Source: Nocardia brevicatena NBRC 12119 (GTDB lineage: Bacteria > Actinomycetota > Actinomycetes > Mycobacteriales > Mycobacteriaceae). From it: a stretch of 39,202 nt of DNA. Made by a program: the position numbers and the translations under genes. The stretch spans positions 1-39,202 of the forward strand of contig NZ_BAFU01000008.1 in NCBI RefSeq assembly GCF_000308495.1. Reading direction: 5' to 3'. The notes under the pieces were generated by a model, which saw only the letters and a list, made by a program, of their open reading frames with translations, searched no databases and had not been told where the DNA came from. Position 1 is the first letter of the stretch; each line of letters begins with the position of its first letter. Shown in pieces: positions 24,457-32,796 of the stretch.

Positions 24457-25497
24457 CTAGGTCAGTGACCCGGTATCCACCGCGGCCGGGGTACGCAGGG
24501 CCTCGGCGATCCGGCGACGGTGCAGATCGGGCGTGCCCCACGCGGTGCGCAGGGCGGTGACCCGGGTCAACCACAGCGACAGATCGTGTTCGGCGGTGTA
24601 GCCGATGGCGCCGTGCACCTGAAGGGCGGTGCGGGCGGCGCGGTAGGCCGCATCGCCGCATGCGACGGCCGCGGCCGAGATATCGCGGGCGCGCCGCGGG
24701 GTCGCGGTGGTGAGCGCGGCCCGATACAGCAGCGGTTCGGCGAGATCGAGCGCGATCAACACATCCGCCAATTTCTGCTTGATGGCCTGGAATTCGCCGA
24801 TCGGGCGGCCGAACTGTTTGCGCTGCTTCACGTAGCCGGTCGCCGCGTCCAGTAGCGCCCGGCCGGCGCCCAGCAGTTGTGCCGCGTTGGCGAGCGCCCC
24901 GAAATCGAAAGCGGCGGCACCGGGCTCGAATGCGAGGTCGGGTGTGCGTGCCTCGGCGATCAGCTCCTCGGGTTCCACGACGAACAACCGTCGGGCCGGG
25001 TCCACCGATTTCACCGCCGCGCCCACCCGGCCGGTGTACAGCCGGTGCCCGTCGACGACCAGCACGAGGTCGGCGAGGTCGGCGTCGAGGGCGACCGTCC
25101 GGTGTCCGTCGCCGGTGCGGGCGAGGGTGGCCAGGGTGGTGCCTTCGGCGATATCGGGCAGCCTGCGGCGGGCGGGTTCGGCGTCCACAGCGGCCAGGGC
25201 CCGCAGCAGAGCCGGGACGGCGGCCGCGGTCTCCACCAGTGGTCCGGGCGCGGCGGCCCGACCCACCTCGATGAACGCCACCACTTGATCCAGCGGCTCC
25301 GCGCCCAGACCGCCGTATTCCTCCTCGATGCCCAGGCCGAACATGCCGGCATCGGCGAGTTGTGCGATCAGTGTGCGGCCCGCGGCCGGGTCGTTCGCGG
25401 CCCAGGCCCGCACCGCCGCGGGCGTCTGCCCGGATTCGAGCAGTTTGCGGATACTGGCGCCGAAGTCCACCTGCTCCGGGCTGAGCGCGAACCTCAT
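24457..25497 (-). CDS. fadE32: Acyl-CoA dehydrogenase, FadE32-like
   Basis: 346 residues, same fold: FALSPEQVDFGASIRKLL, GLGIEEEYGGLGAEPLDQVV, YVKQRKQFGRPIGEFQAIKQKLADV, ALQVHGAIGYTAEHDLSLWL. The central region (TTLATLARTGDGHRTVAL) has no SEPxAGSD loop, so it is probably the non-catalytic or half-site subunit of a heteromer with FadE31. ATGA overlap with the fadE31 stop shows translational coupling. Expected role: a dehydrogenation in breakdown of the HIP-CoA side or ring chain. The numbering follows the M. tuberculosis order fadD3-fadE31-fadE32-fadE33. Confidence 0.82.
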   Translation of the reverse strand: MRFALSPEQVDFGASIRKLLESGQTPAAVRAWAANDPAAGRTLIAQLADAGMFGLGIEEEYGGLGAEPLDQVVAFIEVGRAAAPGPLVETAAAVPALLRALAAVDAEPARRRLPDIAEGTTLATLARTGDGHRTVALDADLADLVLVVDGHRLYTGRVGAAVKSVDPARRLFVVEPEELIAEARTPDLAFEPGAAAFDFGALANAAQLLGAGRALLDAATGYVKQRKQFGRPIGEFQAIKQKLADVLIALDLAEPLLYRAALTTATPRRARDISAAAVACGDAAYRAARTALQVHGAIGYTAEHDLSLWLTRVTALRTAWGTPDLHRRRIAEALRTPAAVDTGSLT

Positions 25498-26633
25498 CGG
25501 CCGCCTCCTCTCGGTAGGCCGAGGAGCCGCTCGGCGATGATATTGCGTTGAATCTCGTTGGTGCCGGCGTAGATCGGGCCGGACAGGGAGAACAGGTAGC
25601 CGTCGGTCCAGCGACCGGCCTGTTCGGCGTCGGCGCCGAGCAACTCCAGTGCGGTCTCGTGCATGGCGATATCGAGTTCGGACCAGAACACCTTGGTGAT
25701 CGACGATTCCGCGCCCAGTTTCCCGCCTTCGTTCAGCCGGGTGACCGTGCCCAGGGTGTGCAGCCGGTATGCCTCGCTGCCGATCCAGGCGTCCACCACG
25801 GCATCGCGGCTCGCGTCGCCGGCGTCGCCGGTTTCTTTCCACAGGTCGACCAGCCGCCGAGCGGTCGCGCTGAACCGCCCGGGACTGCGTAGGGACAGAC
25901 CGCGTTCGTTACTGGAGGTGCTCATGGCCACCCGCCACCCGTCGTTGGGCGCGCCGATCACGTCTTCGTCGGGGACGAAGACGTCGTCGAGGAAGATTTC
26001 CGCGAAGCCGGGTTCGCCGTCGAGTTGGGGGATGGGGCGCACCGTGACACCGTCGGCGATGAGCGGGAACATCAGATAGGTGAGGCCGCGGTGCCGCTGC
26101 GCCTCCGGGTCGCTGCGGAACAGCCCGAACGCCCGGTCGGCGAACGCCGCTCGCGAACTCCAGGTCTTCTGCCCGCTCAGAATCCAGCCGCCGTCGGTGC
26201 GGCGCGCGGTCGAACGGATCCCGGCCAGGTCGCTTCCCGCTTCCGGTTCCGACCAGGCCTGGGCCCAGATATCGTCGCCGCGCGCCATTCGCGGTATGAT
26301 CCGCTCCAGCTGTTCGGGTGTGCCGTGTTCGAACAGGGTGGGCGCCAGCAGGAAGATACCGTTCTGGCTCACCCGTCCCGGCGCGCCGGCCGCGTAGTAC
26401 TCCTGTTCGAACAGCACCCATTCCAGCAGCGAGGCGTCGCGTCCGCCGAATTCCTCCGGCCACGACACCACCGACAGCCGGGCCTGCGCCATGGTGCGTT
26501 CCCATTCCCGATGTGCCTCGAAGCCGGCCTCGGTGTCCATCGAGGGCAGCGGTGTGGCGGGCACGTTGGCGGCCAGGAAATCCCGGACCTCCCGCTGGAA
26601 TTCCCGGGTGCTCTCGTCGAGATCCAGATCCAT
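25494..26633 (-). CDS. fadE31: Acyl-CoA dehydrogenase, FadE31-like
   Basis: 379 residues with a full acyl-CoA dehydrogenase signature: STREFQREVRDFLAANVP, VVSWPEEFGGRDASLLEWVLFEQEY, WSEPEAGSDLAGIRSTARR (FAD contact), ILSGQKTWSSRAAFADRAFGL, YAGTNEIQRNIIAERLLGLPRG. The complete FAD loop marks it as the catalytic, FAD-binding partner of the degenerate FadE32 and FadE33 chains. It starts 2 bp after the ech stop, and its own stop overlaps the fadE32 start (ATGA). It belongs to the KstR2-controlled fadD3 operon for HIP degradation. Confidence 0.85.
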   Translation of the reverse strand: MDLDLDESTREFQREVRDFLAANVPATPLPSMDTEAGFEAHREWERTMAQARLSVVSWPEEFGGRDASLLEWVLFEQEYYAAGAPGRVSQNGIFLLAPTLFEHGTPEQLERIIPRMARGDDIWAQAWSEPEAGSDLAGIRSTARRTDGGWILSGQKTWSSRAAFADRAFGLFRSDPEAQRHRGLTYLMFPLIADGVTVRPIPQLDGEPGFAEIFLDDVFVPDEDVIGAPNDGWRVAMSTSSNERGLSLRSPGRFSATARRLVDLWKETGDAGDASRDAVVDAWIGSEAYRLHTLGTVTRLNEGGKLGAESSITKVFWSELDIAMHETALELLGADAEQAGRWTDGYLFSLSGPIYAGTNEIQRNIIAERLLGLPRGGGR

Positions 26634-26635
26634 CG

Positions 26636-27556
26636 TCAGGCCTTCCCGTCCTCCGCGGCGTCGGCCGAGACCGCCTGCGCCTTCATCGTTTTGGCATTCA
26701 TCCCGGCCAGCGAGTCGGCGCCGACCTCGGCATTGTGCGCGTGGGCGAAATGGTGCAGGCCGAATACCGAGTCCATGCCCGCGCGCATGCCCATCAGGTC
26801 TTCGGCCTGGTTGACGGCTTTCTTCGTCAGTGCGAGCCCGAACTGCGGCATGGCGGCGACCTTCTCGGCCAGCGCCATGGTCTCGGCCTCCAGTTCGTCA
26901 CGCGGGACGACCCGGTTGACCATGCCCCATTCCTTGGCCTGCGCGGCGCCGAACCGGTCGCCGGTGAACAGGAATTCCTTGGCGGCGCGCGGACCCATCA
27001 CCCAGGGGTGCGCGAAGTACTCCACACCCGGAATGCCCATCCGCACCACCGGGTCGGAGAAGAACGAGTCCTCGGAGGCGATGATCATGTCGCAGACCCA
27101 GGCCAGCATGAGCCCGCCCGCGATACACGCGCCCTGCACCATGGCGATGGTCGGCTTGGGGATCTCCCGCCAGCGCCGACACATCCCGAGATACACCTCT
27201 ATCTCCCGGGAGAACCGCAGGTCGCCGCCTTCACGGCCGACATGGTCCCACCACAGCATGGCCTTGTTCTGGTATTTCACGTGGTGGTCGCGGCCCGGAG
27301 TGCCCAGGTCGTGTCCGGCGCTGAAATGTTTCCCGTTGCCGGCCAAGACGATCACCTTGACCTCGGGGTCCTCGACGGCGCGTTCGAAGGCGGCGTCGAG
27401 GGCGTAGGTCATCACCGAGTTCTGGGCGTTGCGGTAGTCCGGCCGGTTCATGGTGACGACGGCGACCGCGCCGCGACGCTCGTAGAGCACCACATCCGGC
27501 TCGTAGGGCACACTCGCCTCGACAGGGTTGTCCGCCCGGGCGGGGTTCTCCGACAT
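26636..27556 (-). CDS. Enoyl-CoA hydratase/isomerase family protein within the fadD3 operon
   Basis: 306 residues. Crotonase fold: VVLYERRGAVAVVTMNRPDYRNAQ, oxyanion-hole segment NGKHFSAGHDLGTP, MVQGACIAGGLMLAWVCDMIIAS with SFFSDPVVRMGIPGVEYFAHPW. It is longer than typical (about 260) because of an insertion DHHVKYQNKAMLWWDHVGRE, seen in EchA13-type proteins. The acidic residue usual after IPG-lo is replaced in a hydrophobic context (GIPGVEYF; the Glu here may serve). It may hydrate or isomerise an intermediate after FadE31/32, but this is inferred from position. The start overlaps the fadD3 stop (TAATG). From memory, M. tuberculosis has no hydratase gene between fadD3 and fadE31. Confidence 0.85.
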   Translation of the reverse strand: MSENPARADNPVEASVPYEPDVVLYERRGAVAVVTMNRPDYRNAQNSVMTYALDAAFERAVEDPEVKVIVLAGNGKHFSAGHDLGTPGRDHHVKYQNKAMLWWDHVGREGGDLRFSREIEVYLGMCRRWREIPKPTIAMVQGACIAGGLMLAWVCDMIIASEDSFFSDPVVRMGIPGVEYFAHPWVMGPRAAKEFLFTGDRFGAAQAKEWGMVNRVVPRDELEAETMALAEKVAAMPQFGLALTKKAVNQAEDLMGMRAGMDSVFGLHHFAHAHNAEVGADSLAGMNAKTMKAQAVSADAAEDGKA

Positions 27557-29127
27557 TACGAATTCTCCTCACGTAGACGGTGTTTCATCACCTTGCCGCC
27601 GGCGTTGTAGGGCAGTTGGTCGCGAAATTCGACGTAGCGCGGCACCTTGAAATTGGCCAGCGCGGCCTTGGCGTGGTCGAGCACCCGGTCCTCGGTGAGC
27701 GTGGCTCCGGGTTTGCGGACGATATATGCCTTGCCCACCTCGCCCATCCGGGTGTCGGGGACACCGATCACGGCGGATTCGGCCACCCCGTCCAGCCGGG
27801 CCAGGGCCTGTTCGATCTCGGCGGGATACACGTTGAATCCGCCGCTGATGTACATGTCCTTGAGTCGGTCGGTGATCCGCAGATAGCCGCGTTCGTCGAC
27901 GGTGCCGATATCGCCGGTGTGCAGCCAGCCGTCGGCATCGATGGCCTCGGCGGTCGCCGCGGGATCGTCGAGGTAGCCGCGCATCACATTGGGGCCCCGC
28001 AGCAGCACCTCGCCGGTGTCGCCGAGTTTCAATTCGAAGTCGGCGATGGGGCGTCCGGAGGTGTTGGCGACGGTTTCGGCGTTGTCGTCCGGGCGGCACA
28101 TGGTGCCGAAGCCGCCGGCCTCGGACAGGCCGTAGGCGGTGAGGACCACGGCGAAGTCGAGTTCGGAGCGCATCCGCTCGATGAGCACCACCGGGACGGT
28201 GGCGGCGCCGGTGACCGCGACCCGGAGGGTGCTCAGGTCGTACCGCGCGCGGTCGGGGTAGTCGAGGATGGACTGGTAGATCGTCGGCGGGCCGGGCAGG
28301 ACGGTGATCTTCTCCTCGCCGATCAGCCGCATGGTGGTGGGGACGTCGAACACCGCCTGCGGCACCATGGCGGCCCCGGTGACCAGGCAGGCGAGGATGC
28401 CCGCCTTGTAGCCGAAGCTGTGGAAGAAGGGGTTCACGATCAGGTAGCGATCGTCTGCGTTCACGGTGGAACATTGCGCCCACGCCCGCACCACCGACAG
28501 CGACTGCCGATGTTCGATCAGCACGCCCTTGCTGCGGCCGGTGGTGCCGGAAGTGAACAGGATGTCGGAGAAGTCCTCGGGCCGGACGGCCTCCGCGCGT
28601 TCGCGAGCCTGCTCCCGGGTGACGGACGCGGCCGCGGTTTCCAGATCGGACCAGGTCAGCACGCCGTCGGGGACCGTCTCGGAGTTCTGTTCGACCGGGA
28701 TCACCACCACGGTGTCGATCGCCAGTTCGGGCGCGGCCTCCCGCAGTTCGGCCAGGCGGTCGCGACGGAGGAAGGTCCCGGCGACGAACAGGGCCTTCGC
28801 ATCGATCCGGCGCAGCACATCGATGACCTCGGTGGCGACATAGCGGGTGTTGAGGGGGACCAGCGCGGCCCCGCAGTAGTGTGCGGCCAGCGCGGCGACC
28901 ACCCAGTGGTAGGTGTTCGGTGACCAGATCGCCACTCGGTCACCGATCCGGACACCGCGTGCGATCAGGGCGCGGGCCACGTCCTGGACCGATTCCAGCA
29001 GTTGGTTCCAGCCGAGTCGAGTCGGGCCGTCGGCCAGGGCGGGCGCGCTGCCGTAGGCGCGTGCGGCAGCGTGCAGCGCCAGCGGCGTGGTGTGCGCTGT
29101 CGGGAGCGTATGCGCGGAGGTTGTCAC
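27556..29127 (-). CDS. fadD3: HIP-CoA ligase
   Basis: 523 residues. ANL adenylating enzyme: P-loop FTSGTTGRSKGV, YGLSEAGG, GWLHTGDIGTVDERGYLRITDRLKDMYISGG, NVYPAEIE, and the C-terminal catalytic Lys in PYNAGGKVMKH. FadD3 activates HIP, the C/D-ring propionate left after HsaD, with CoA and ATP, and is the entry step of the KstR2 pathway. The GTG at 29127 has GAGGA about 6 nt upstream and gives a start just before the conserved domain; an extension to 29190 would cross the KstR2 operator. First gene of a five-gene minus-strand operon, divergent from fadE30. Confidence 0.93.
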   Translation of the reverse strand: MTTSAHTLPTAHTTPLALHAAARAYGSAPALADGPTRLGWNQLLESVQDVARALIARGVRIGDRVAIWSPNTYHWVVAALAAHYCGAALVPLNTRYVATEVIDVLRRIDAKALFVAGTFLRRDRLAELREAAPELAIDTVVVIPVEQNSETVPDGVLTWSDLETAAASVTREQARERAEAVRPEDFSDILFTSGTTGRSKGVLIEHRQSLSVVRAWAQCSTVNADDRYLIVNPFFHSFGYKAGILACLVTGAAMVPQAVFDVPTTMRLIGEEKITVLPGPPTIYQSILDYPDRARYDLSTLRVAVTGAATVPVVLIERMRSELDFAVVLTAYGLSEAGGFGTMCRPDDNAETVANTSGRPIADFELKLGDTGEVLLRGPNVMRGYLDDPAATAEAIDADGWLHTGDIGTVDERGYLRITDRLKDMYISGGFNVYPAEIEQALARLDGVAESAVIGVPDTRMGEVGKAYIVRKPGATLTEDRVLDHAKAALANFKVPRYVEFRDQLPYNAGGKVMKHRLREENS

Positions 29128-29185
29128 GGTCGTCCTCGCCGTCGTGCGGCACCGGCCGGCAGCCGGTGCCTTCGCAGGTCTACAA

Positions 29186-29199
29186 AGCAAGTGCTTGGT
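29186..29199. promoter_or_regulatory. KstR2 operator between fadD3 and fadE30
   Basis: AGCAAGTGCTTGGT matches the KstR2 consensus AnCAAGnnCTTGnT at every fixed base. It lies in the 88-bp gap between divergent fadD3 and fadE30. On the plus strand a TATCCT hexamer (29204-29209) follows and is separated by 6 nt from the fadE30 GTG. Confidence 0.85.
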
Positions 29200-29215
29200 A
29201 GGTTATCCTACCGAC

Positions 29216-30481
29216 GTGGGTGCTATCCAGACCTCAGAATCCGGTACCAATCCGGATACCGGGCGGCCTTCGGCCGAAACGGCGGCCGAGGCGGGCGCGC
29301 CGGCCGAACGCACGAGCGTGGCCGACCTGCCCGACGACGTTTTCGCCGCGCAGGTGCGGGCCTGGCTCGACGAACAGCTGAACGGGGAATTCCGGGAGCT
29401 GCGTGGCCTCGGCGGTCCCGGCCGCGAACACGAGGCCTTCGACGAGCGGTTGGAATGGGACCGGCGGCTGGCCGCCGCGGGCTGGACCTGTCTGGGGTGG
29501 CCGGTCGAGTACGGCGGGCGCGAAGCGAGCGTTGCGCAGCAGATCATCTTCCATGAGGAGTACGCGAGGGCGAACGCGCCGGCGCGGGTGTCCCATGTGG
29601 GTGAGGAACTGCTCGGGCCGACGCTGCTGGCCTTCGGCACTCCGCAACAGCGCGAACGCTTCCTGCCCGGTATCCGCACCGTGACCGAACTGTGGTGTCA
29701 GGGCTACTCCGAACCGGGGGCCGGCTCCGACCTGGCGGCGGTCTCCACCTCCGCCCGGCTGGACGGGGACGAATGGGTCGTCAACGGCCAGAAGATCTGG
29801 ACCTCGCTGGCGCACGTGGCCGACTGGTGTTTCGCGGTCTGCCGCACCGAGCCCGGCTCGAAACGGCACAAGGGCCTGTCGTATCTGCTGGTGCCGATGC
29901 GTCGGCCGGGAATCGAGGTCCGGCCGATCGTGCAGCTCACCGGGACCTCCGAATTCAACGAGGTGTTCTTCGACAACGCCCGCACCGAGGCCGATCTGGT
30001 GGTCGGCGAACCCGGCGACGGTTGGCGGGTCGCCATGGGCACGCTCAATGTCGAACGCGGTATCTCCACCCTCGGCCAGCAGATCCGCTTCGCCCGAGAG
30101 CTGTCGGCCATCGAGCAACTGGCCCGCGAAACCGGCGCCATCGACGATCCCCTGCTGGTGGACGGGATCGACCGGGCCTGGGTCGGGCTGCGGGTGCTGC
30201 GCGCGCATGCCCTGCGCACCATGGCGGAGACCACCGAGGACGGCGGCCAGGCCTCGGTGGGAAAACTGCTCTGGGCCAACTGGCACCGCGGGCTCGGCGA
30301 ACTGGCCATGGCGGTACGCGGTGCCGCCGGACTGGTGGCCGGCGACAACGACGATCTGGACGAATGGCAGCGGCTGTATCTGTTCACCCGCGCCGACACC
30401 ATCTACGGAGGTTCGAACGAAGTGCAGCGCAACATCATTGCCGAGCGGGTGCTCGGACTCCCGCGGGAGGCCCGCTCGTGA
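29216..30481 (+). CDS. fadE30: Acyl-CoA dehydrogenase, FadE30/IpdE1-like
   Basis: 421 residues. After a disordered, acidic N-terminus of about 45 residues (rich in Glu, Thr, Ala), the dehydrogenase fold begins at DDVFAAQVRAWLDEQL. It has the full FAD loop GYSEPGAGSDLAAVST, VVNGQKIWTSLAHVADW, and YGGSNEVQRNIIAERVLGLP at the end. In M. tuberculosis FadE30 (IpdE1) is the FAD-binding subunit that pairs with FadE33 (IpdE2). The GTG at 29216 is 6 nt after a -10-like TATCCT, so the message is probably leaderless. The 3' end overlaps ipdF (GTGA). Repressed by KstR2 in relatives. Confidence 0.9.
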   Translation: MGAIQTSESGTNPDTGRPSAETAAEAGAPAERTSVADLPDDVFAAQVRAWLDEQLNGEFRELRGLGGPGREHEAFDERLEWDRRLAAAGWTCLGWPVEYGGREASVAQQIIFHEEYARANAPARVSHVGEELLGPTLLAFGTPQQRERFLPGIRTVTELWCQGYSEPGAGSDLAAVSTSARLDGDEWVVNGQKIWTSLAHVADWCFAVCRTEPGSKRHKGLSYLLVPMRRPGIEVRPIVQLTGTSEFNEVFFDNARTEADLVVGEPGDGWRVAMGTLNVERGISTLGQQIRFARELSAIEQLARETGAIDDPLLVDGIDRAWVGLRVLRAHALRTMAETTEDGGQASVGKLLWANWHRGLGELAMAVRGAAGLVAGDNDDLDEWQRLYLFTRADTIYGGSNEVQRNIIAERVLGLPREARS

Positions 30482-31275
30482 CCGGACCGCTGTCCATTGC
30501 GCCCCAGCCGATTCCGGGCCACGGACTGCTCGTCGGACGGCGCGCCGTCGTCACCGCCGCCGCCGGTACCGGAATCGGTTCCGCCACGGCTCGGCGACTG
30601 CTGTCCGAAGGTGCCGACGTCCTGGTCTCGGACTGGCACGAACGCCGACTCGAGGCCACCCGGGCCGAACTCGCCGACGAGTTCGGCGACCGCAAGGTAC
30701 ACGCCCTTACCTGCGATGTGACCAGCACCGAGCAGGTGGACGGACTGGTCCGCGGCGCGGCGGCGGCACTGGGCCGGGTAGATATCTTCGTCAACAATGC
30801 CGGTCTCGGCGGTGAGACACCGGTCGTGGACATGACCGATGAACAGTGGGACCGGGTCCTGGACGTCACCCTCAACGGCACCTTCCGCTGCACCCGCGCC
30901 GAATTGAACTATTTCCGCGAGGCCGGACACGGCGGGGTGATCGTCAACAACGCCAGCGTGCTCGGCTGGCGCGCCCAGTACGGCCAGGCCCACTATGCCG
31001 CCGCCAAGGCCGGTGTCATGGCACTGACCAGGTGCAGTGCCGTCGAGGCGGCCGAGTTCGGGGTGCGGATCAATGCCGTCGCGCCGAGTATCGCCCGCCA
31101 CGCGTTCCTGGACCGGACCAGCTCCCCGGAACTGCTCGACCGTCTCTCCGAGCGGGAGGCGTTCGGCCGGGCGGCCGAACCGTGGGAGGTGGCGGCCACC
31201 ATCGCCATGCTGGCCGGTGACTACACCACATATCTCACCGGTGAGGTGGTCTCGATCAGCAGCCAGCGCGCTTGA
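30478..31275 (+). CDS. ipdF: Short-chain dehydrogenase, IpdF-like
   Basis: 265 residues. Rossmann fold with VVTAAAGTGIGSATARRLL (glycine-rich loop, first Gly replaced by Ala), cofactor Asp in VLVSDWHE, CDVTS, NNAG (FVNNAGLGG), catalytic Ser in NNASVLGW and YAAAK. Corresponds to Rv3559c, which oxidises/reduces the ring-C hydroxyl of HIC-CoA intermediates. Overlaps fadE30 by 4 bases (GTGA), so the pair is translationally coupled. The TGxxxGxG motif reads AAGTGIG, typical of this subgroup. Confidence 0.87.
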   Translation: MTGPLSIAPQPIPGHGLLVGRRAVVTAAAGTGIGSATARRLLSEGADVLVSDWHERRLEATRAELADEFGDRKVHALTCDVTSTEQVDGLVRGAAAALGRVDIFVNNAGLGGETPVVDMTDEQWDRVLDVTLNGTFRCTRAELNYFREAGHGGVIVNNASVLGWRAQYGQAHYAAAKAGVMALTRCSAVEAAEFGVRINAVAPSIARHAFLDRTSSPELLDRLSEREAFGRAAEPWEVAATIAMLAGDYTTYLTGEVVSISSQRA

Positions 31276-31374
31276 CCGATGCCGCTGTCGGGGCCGGTCG
31301 CTGTCGGGGCTGTTTAGCCTGCTCGACGTGTGCCATTCTGAGGGGAGGTCGGATCGCACTCCCCGAAGGGGGCG

Positions 31375-32103
31375 ATGGCTATGGAGCCGGAGCCGCGACA
31401 ATTCGACAGCCAATATGAACTGGAACTGGTCCGCGATGTCGTCCTGGCTCGGCGTCGGCAGGACGCACTGGTTCTGGCCGCCCTCGAGTTCGGGACCGAA
31501 CTGCTGGGCCTGGGCTCCGAGCACACCGCGATCGAACGGGCCGTCCAGTTGTTGGCCCGGCACATCGTCGACGAGACCGAGATCGCGCGCGATCCGCACG
31601 GCGCCCTGCGCGCCGATATGCTCCGCGACCGGGAGCGGGTGCGCCGGATCGCCGGTTACGGCGGCAGCACTGCCGAGGACGAACACCGCCGCCGCCGGAT
31701 CGAACTGCTCTACGAGGTGCGCACCGACCTGCAGGAGGTGGTGCAGCGCTGTCGGCAGTGTCGGTTGGATGGGGTGAGCTTCACCGACGAGGTGGCCCAT
31801 GCGCTCGGTGCCGTCACCGACAAGCTGGTGGTCGACGCCGATATGGAGACCTACCATGCCTGGCAGCGCGGCATGCTGTTGAAACTGAGCGAGGAGCCGC
31901 GCCGGTACGGTCCGCCGCGGGTGCTGGCGACCGTGGACGCCGGTCCCGGCCGCGAGCCGCTCGTCGTGGAGTGGGATTCCTGTGAACGCCGTCTCGCGTT
32001 GATCATGCGCATGATGCGGGCGGGGGTGTCGCCGCTGGTGATCTGTGATCGTTTGCTGGCGGATCTGTCCGCCGCCTCGCCGTTGCGGTACTCGCAGCGC
32101 TGA
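31375..32103 (+). CDS. Conserved hypothetical protein between ipdF and kstR2
   Basis: 242 residues, soluble, rich in Arg, Glu and Leu, mostly helical. Recognisable stretches: ELELVRDVVLARRRQDALVLAALEFGTELL, ERAVQLLARHIVDETEIARDPHGALRADML, VQRCRQCRLDGVSFTDEVA and SCERRLALIMRMMRAGVSPLVICDRLLADL. I do not recognise a family. The ATG at 31375 is preceded by GAAGGGGG. It lies 99 bp after ipdF and 73 bp before kstR2, on the same strand; the KstR2 operator comes after its stop, so it may be read from ipdF or its own promoter. In M. tuberculosis the equivalent gap holds an unrelated PPE gene. Confidence 0.75.
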   Translation: MAMEPEPRQFDSQYELELVRDVVLARRRQDALVLAALEFGTELLGLGSEHTAIERAVQLLARHIVDETEIARDPHGALRADMLRDRERVRRIAGYGGSTAEDEHRRRRIELLYEVRTDLQEVVQRCRQCRLDGVSFTDEVAHALGAVTDKLVVDADMETYHAWQRGMLLKLSEEPRRYGPPRVLATVDAGPGREPLVVEWDSCERRLALIMRMMRAGVSPLVICDRLLADLSAASPLRYSQR

Positions 32104-32148
32104 TCGCGCCGGGTCGCCACGGCGAGCGGGCGGAAGCCGACTGTACCA

Positions 32149-32162
32149 AGCAAGTGCTTGGT
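32149..32162. promoter_or_regulatory. KstR2 operator upstream of kstR2
   Basis: AGCAAGTGCTTGGT, identical to the site at 29186, within a longer near-palindrome ACCAAG…CTTGGT (32145-32162). It is followed by a TATTAT hexamer (32165-32170) exactly 6 nt before the kstR2 GTG. Autoregulation of kstR2 is expected. Confidence 0.85.
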
Positions 32163-32176
32163 TGTATTATATCGGA

Positions 32177-32788
32177 GTGTCCGCATCCGAACCCTCGAAA
32201 TCAGCCCGGCGCACCGAACTGCTCACGCTGGCGGCCGACCTGTTCGCCGAGCGCGGTGTCCGCGCCACCACCGTGCGGGATATCGCCGATGCGGCCGGGA
32301 TCCTCTCCGGGAGCCTCTACCACCACTTCGCTTCCAAAGAAGCGATGGTCGACGAGATCCTGCGCGGATTCCTCGACCAATTGTTCGGGCGCTACCGCGA
32401 GATCGTCGCCTCGGGCTCGAGCTCCCGCGCCACCCTCGAGGCCCTGGTCCTGGCCTCCTATGAGGCATTCGACCGTTCGCATGCCGCGGTGGCCATCTAC
32501 CAGGCCGAGTCCAAACGGCTGCGCACCGCCGAGCGATTCTCCTATATCGACGACTACAACCGGGAATTCCGGGAGCTGTGGCGTCGCGTCCTCAGCGCGG
32601 GTGTGCACGACGGCAGCTTCCGCCCCGAACTGGATATCGACCTGGCCTACCGATTCCTCCGCGACACCGTCTGGGTGGCCGTCCGCTGGTACCGGCCCGG
32701 TGGTGGTGCCATCACCGTCGACACCCTCGCCAAGCAATACCTCACCCTCGTGCTCGACGGGCTCACCGTGCCCGGACACACCGATTAG
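32177..32788 (+). CDS. kstR2: TetR-family repressor KstR2
   Basis: 203 residues. N-terminal TetR helix-turn-helix: RRTELLTLAADLFAERGVRATTVRDIADAAGILSGSLYHHFASKEAMVDEIL. The C-terminal ligand domain has YQAESKRLR, YIDDYNREFRELWRRVL and the end LAKQYLTLVLDGLTVPG. In mycobacteria and rhodococci KstR2 represses the HIP genes and is released by HIP-CoA. The three palindromes in this window fit its consensus. The GTG at 32177 directly follows the -10-like TATTAT by 6 nt, so the transcript is probably leaderless. fadA6 follows 8 bp downstream. Confidence 0.93.
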   Translation: MSASEPSKSARRTELLTLAADLFAERGVRATTVRDIADAAGILSGSLYHHFASKEAMVDEILRGFLDQLFGRYREIVASGSSSRATLEALVLASYEAFDRSHAAVAIYQAESKRLRTAERFSYIDDYNREFRELWRRVLSAGVHDGSFRPELDIDLAYRFLRDTVWVAVRWYRPGGGAITVDTLAKQYLTLVLDGLTVPGHTD

Positions 32789-32796
32789 GAGAACCC

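Noticed and set aside
31285-31317. Direct repeat CGCTGTCGGGGC, two copies after ipdF
   Set aside because: Only two short copies, with no symmetry or known site; probably chance.
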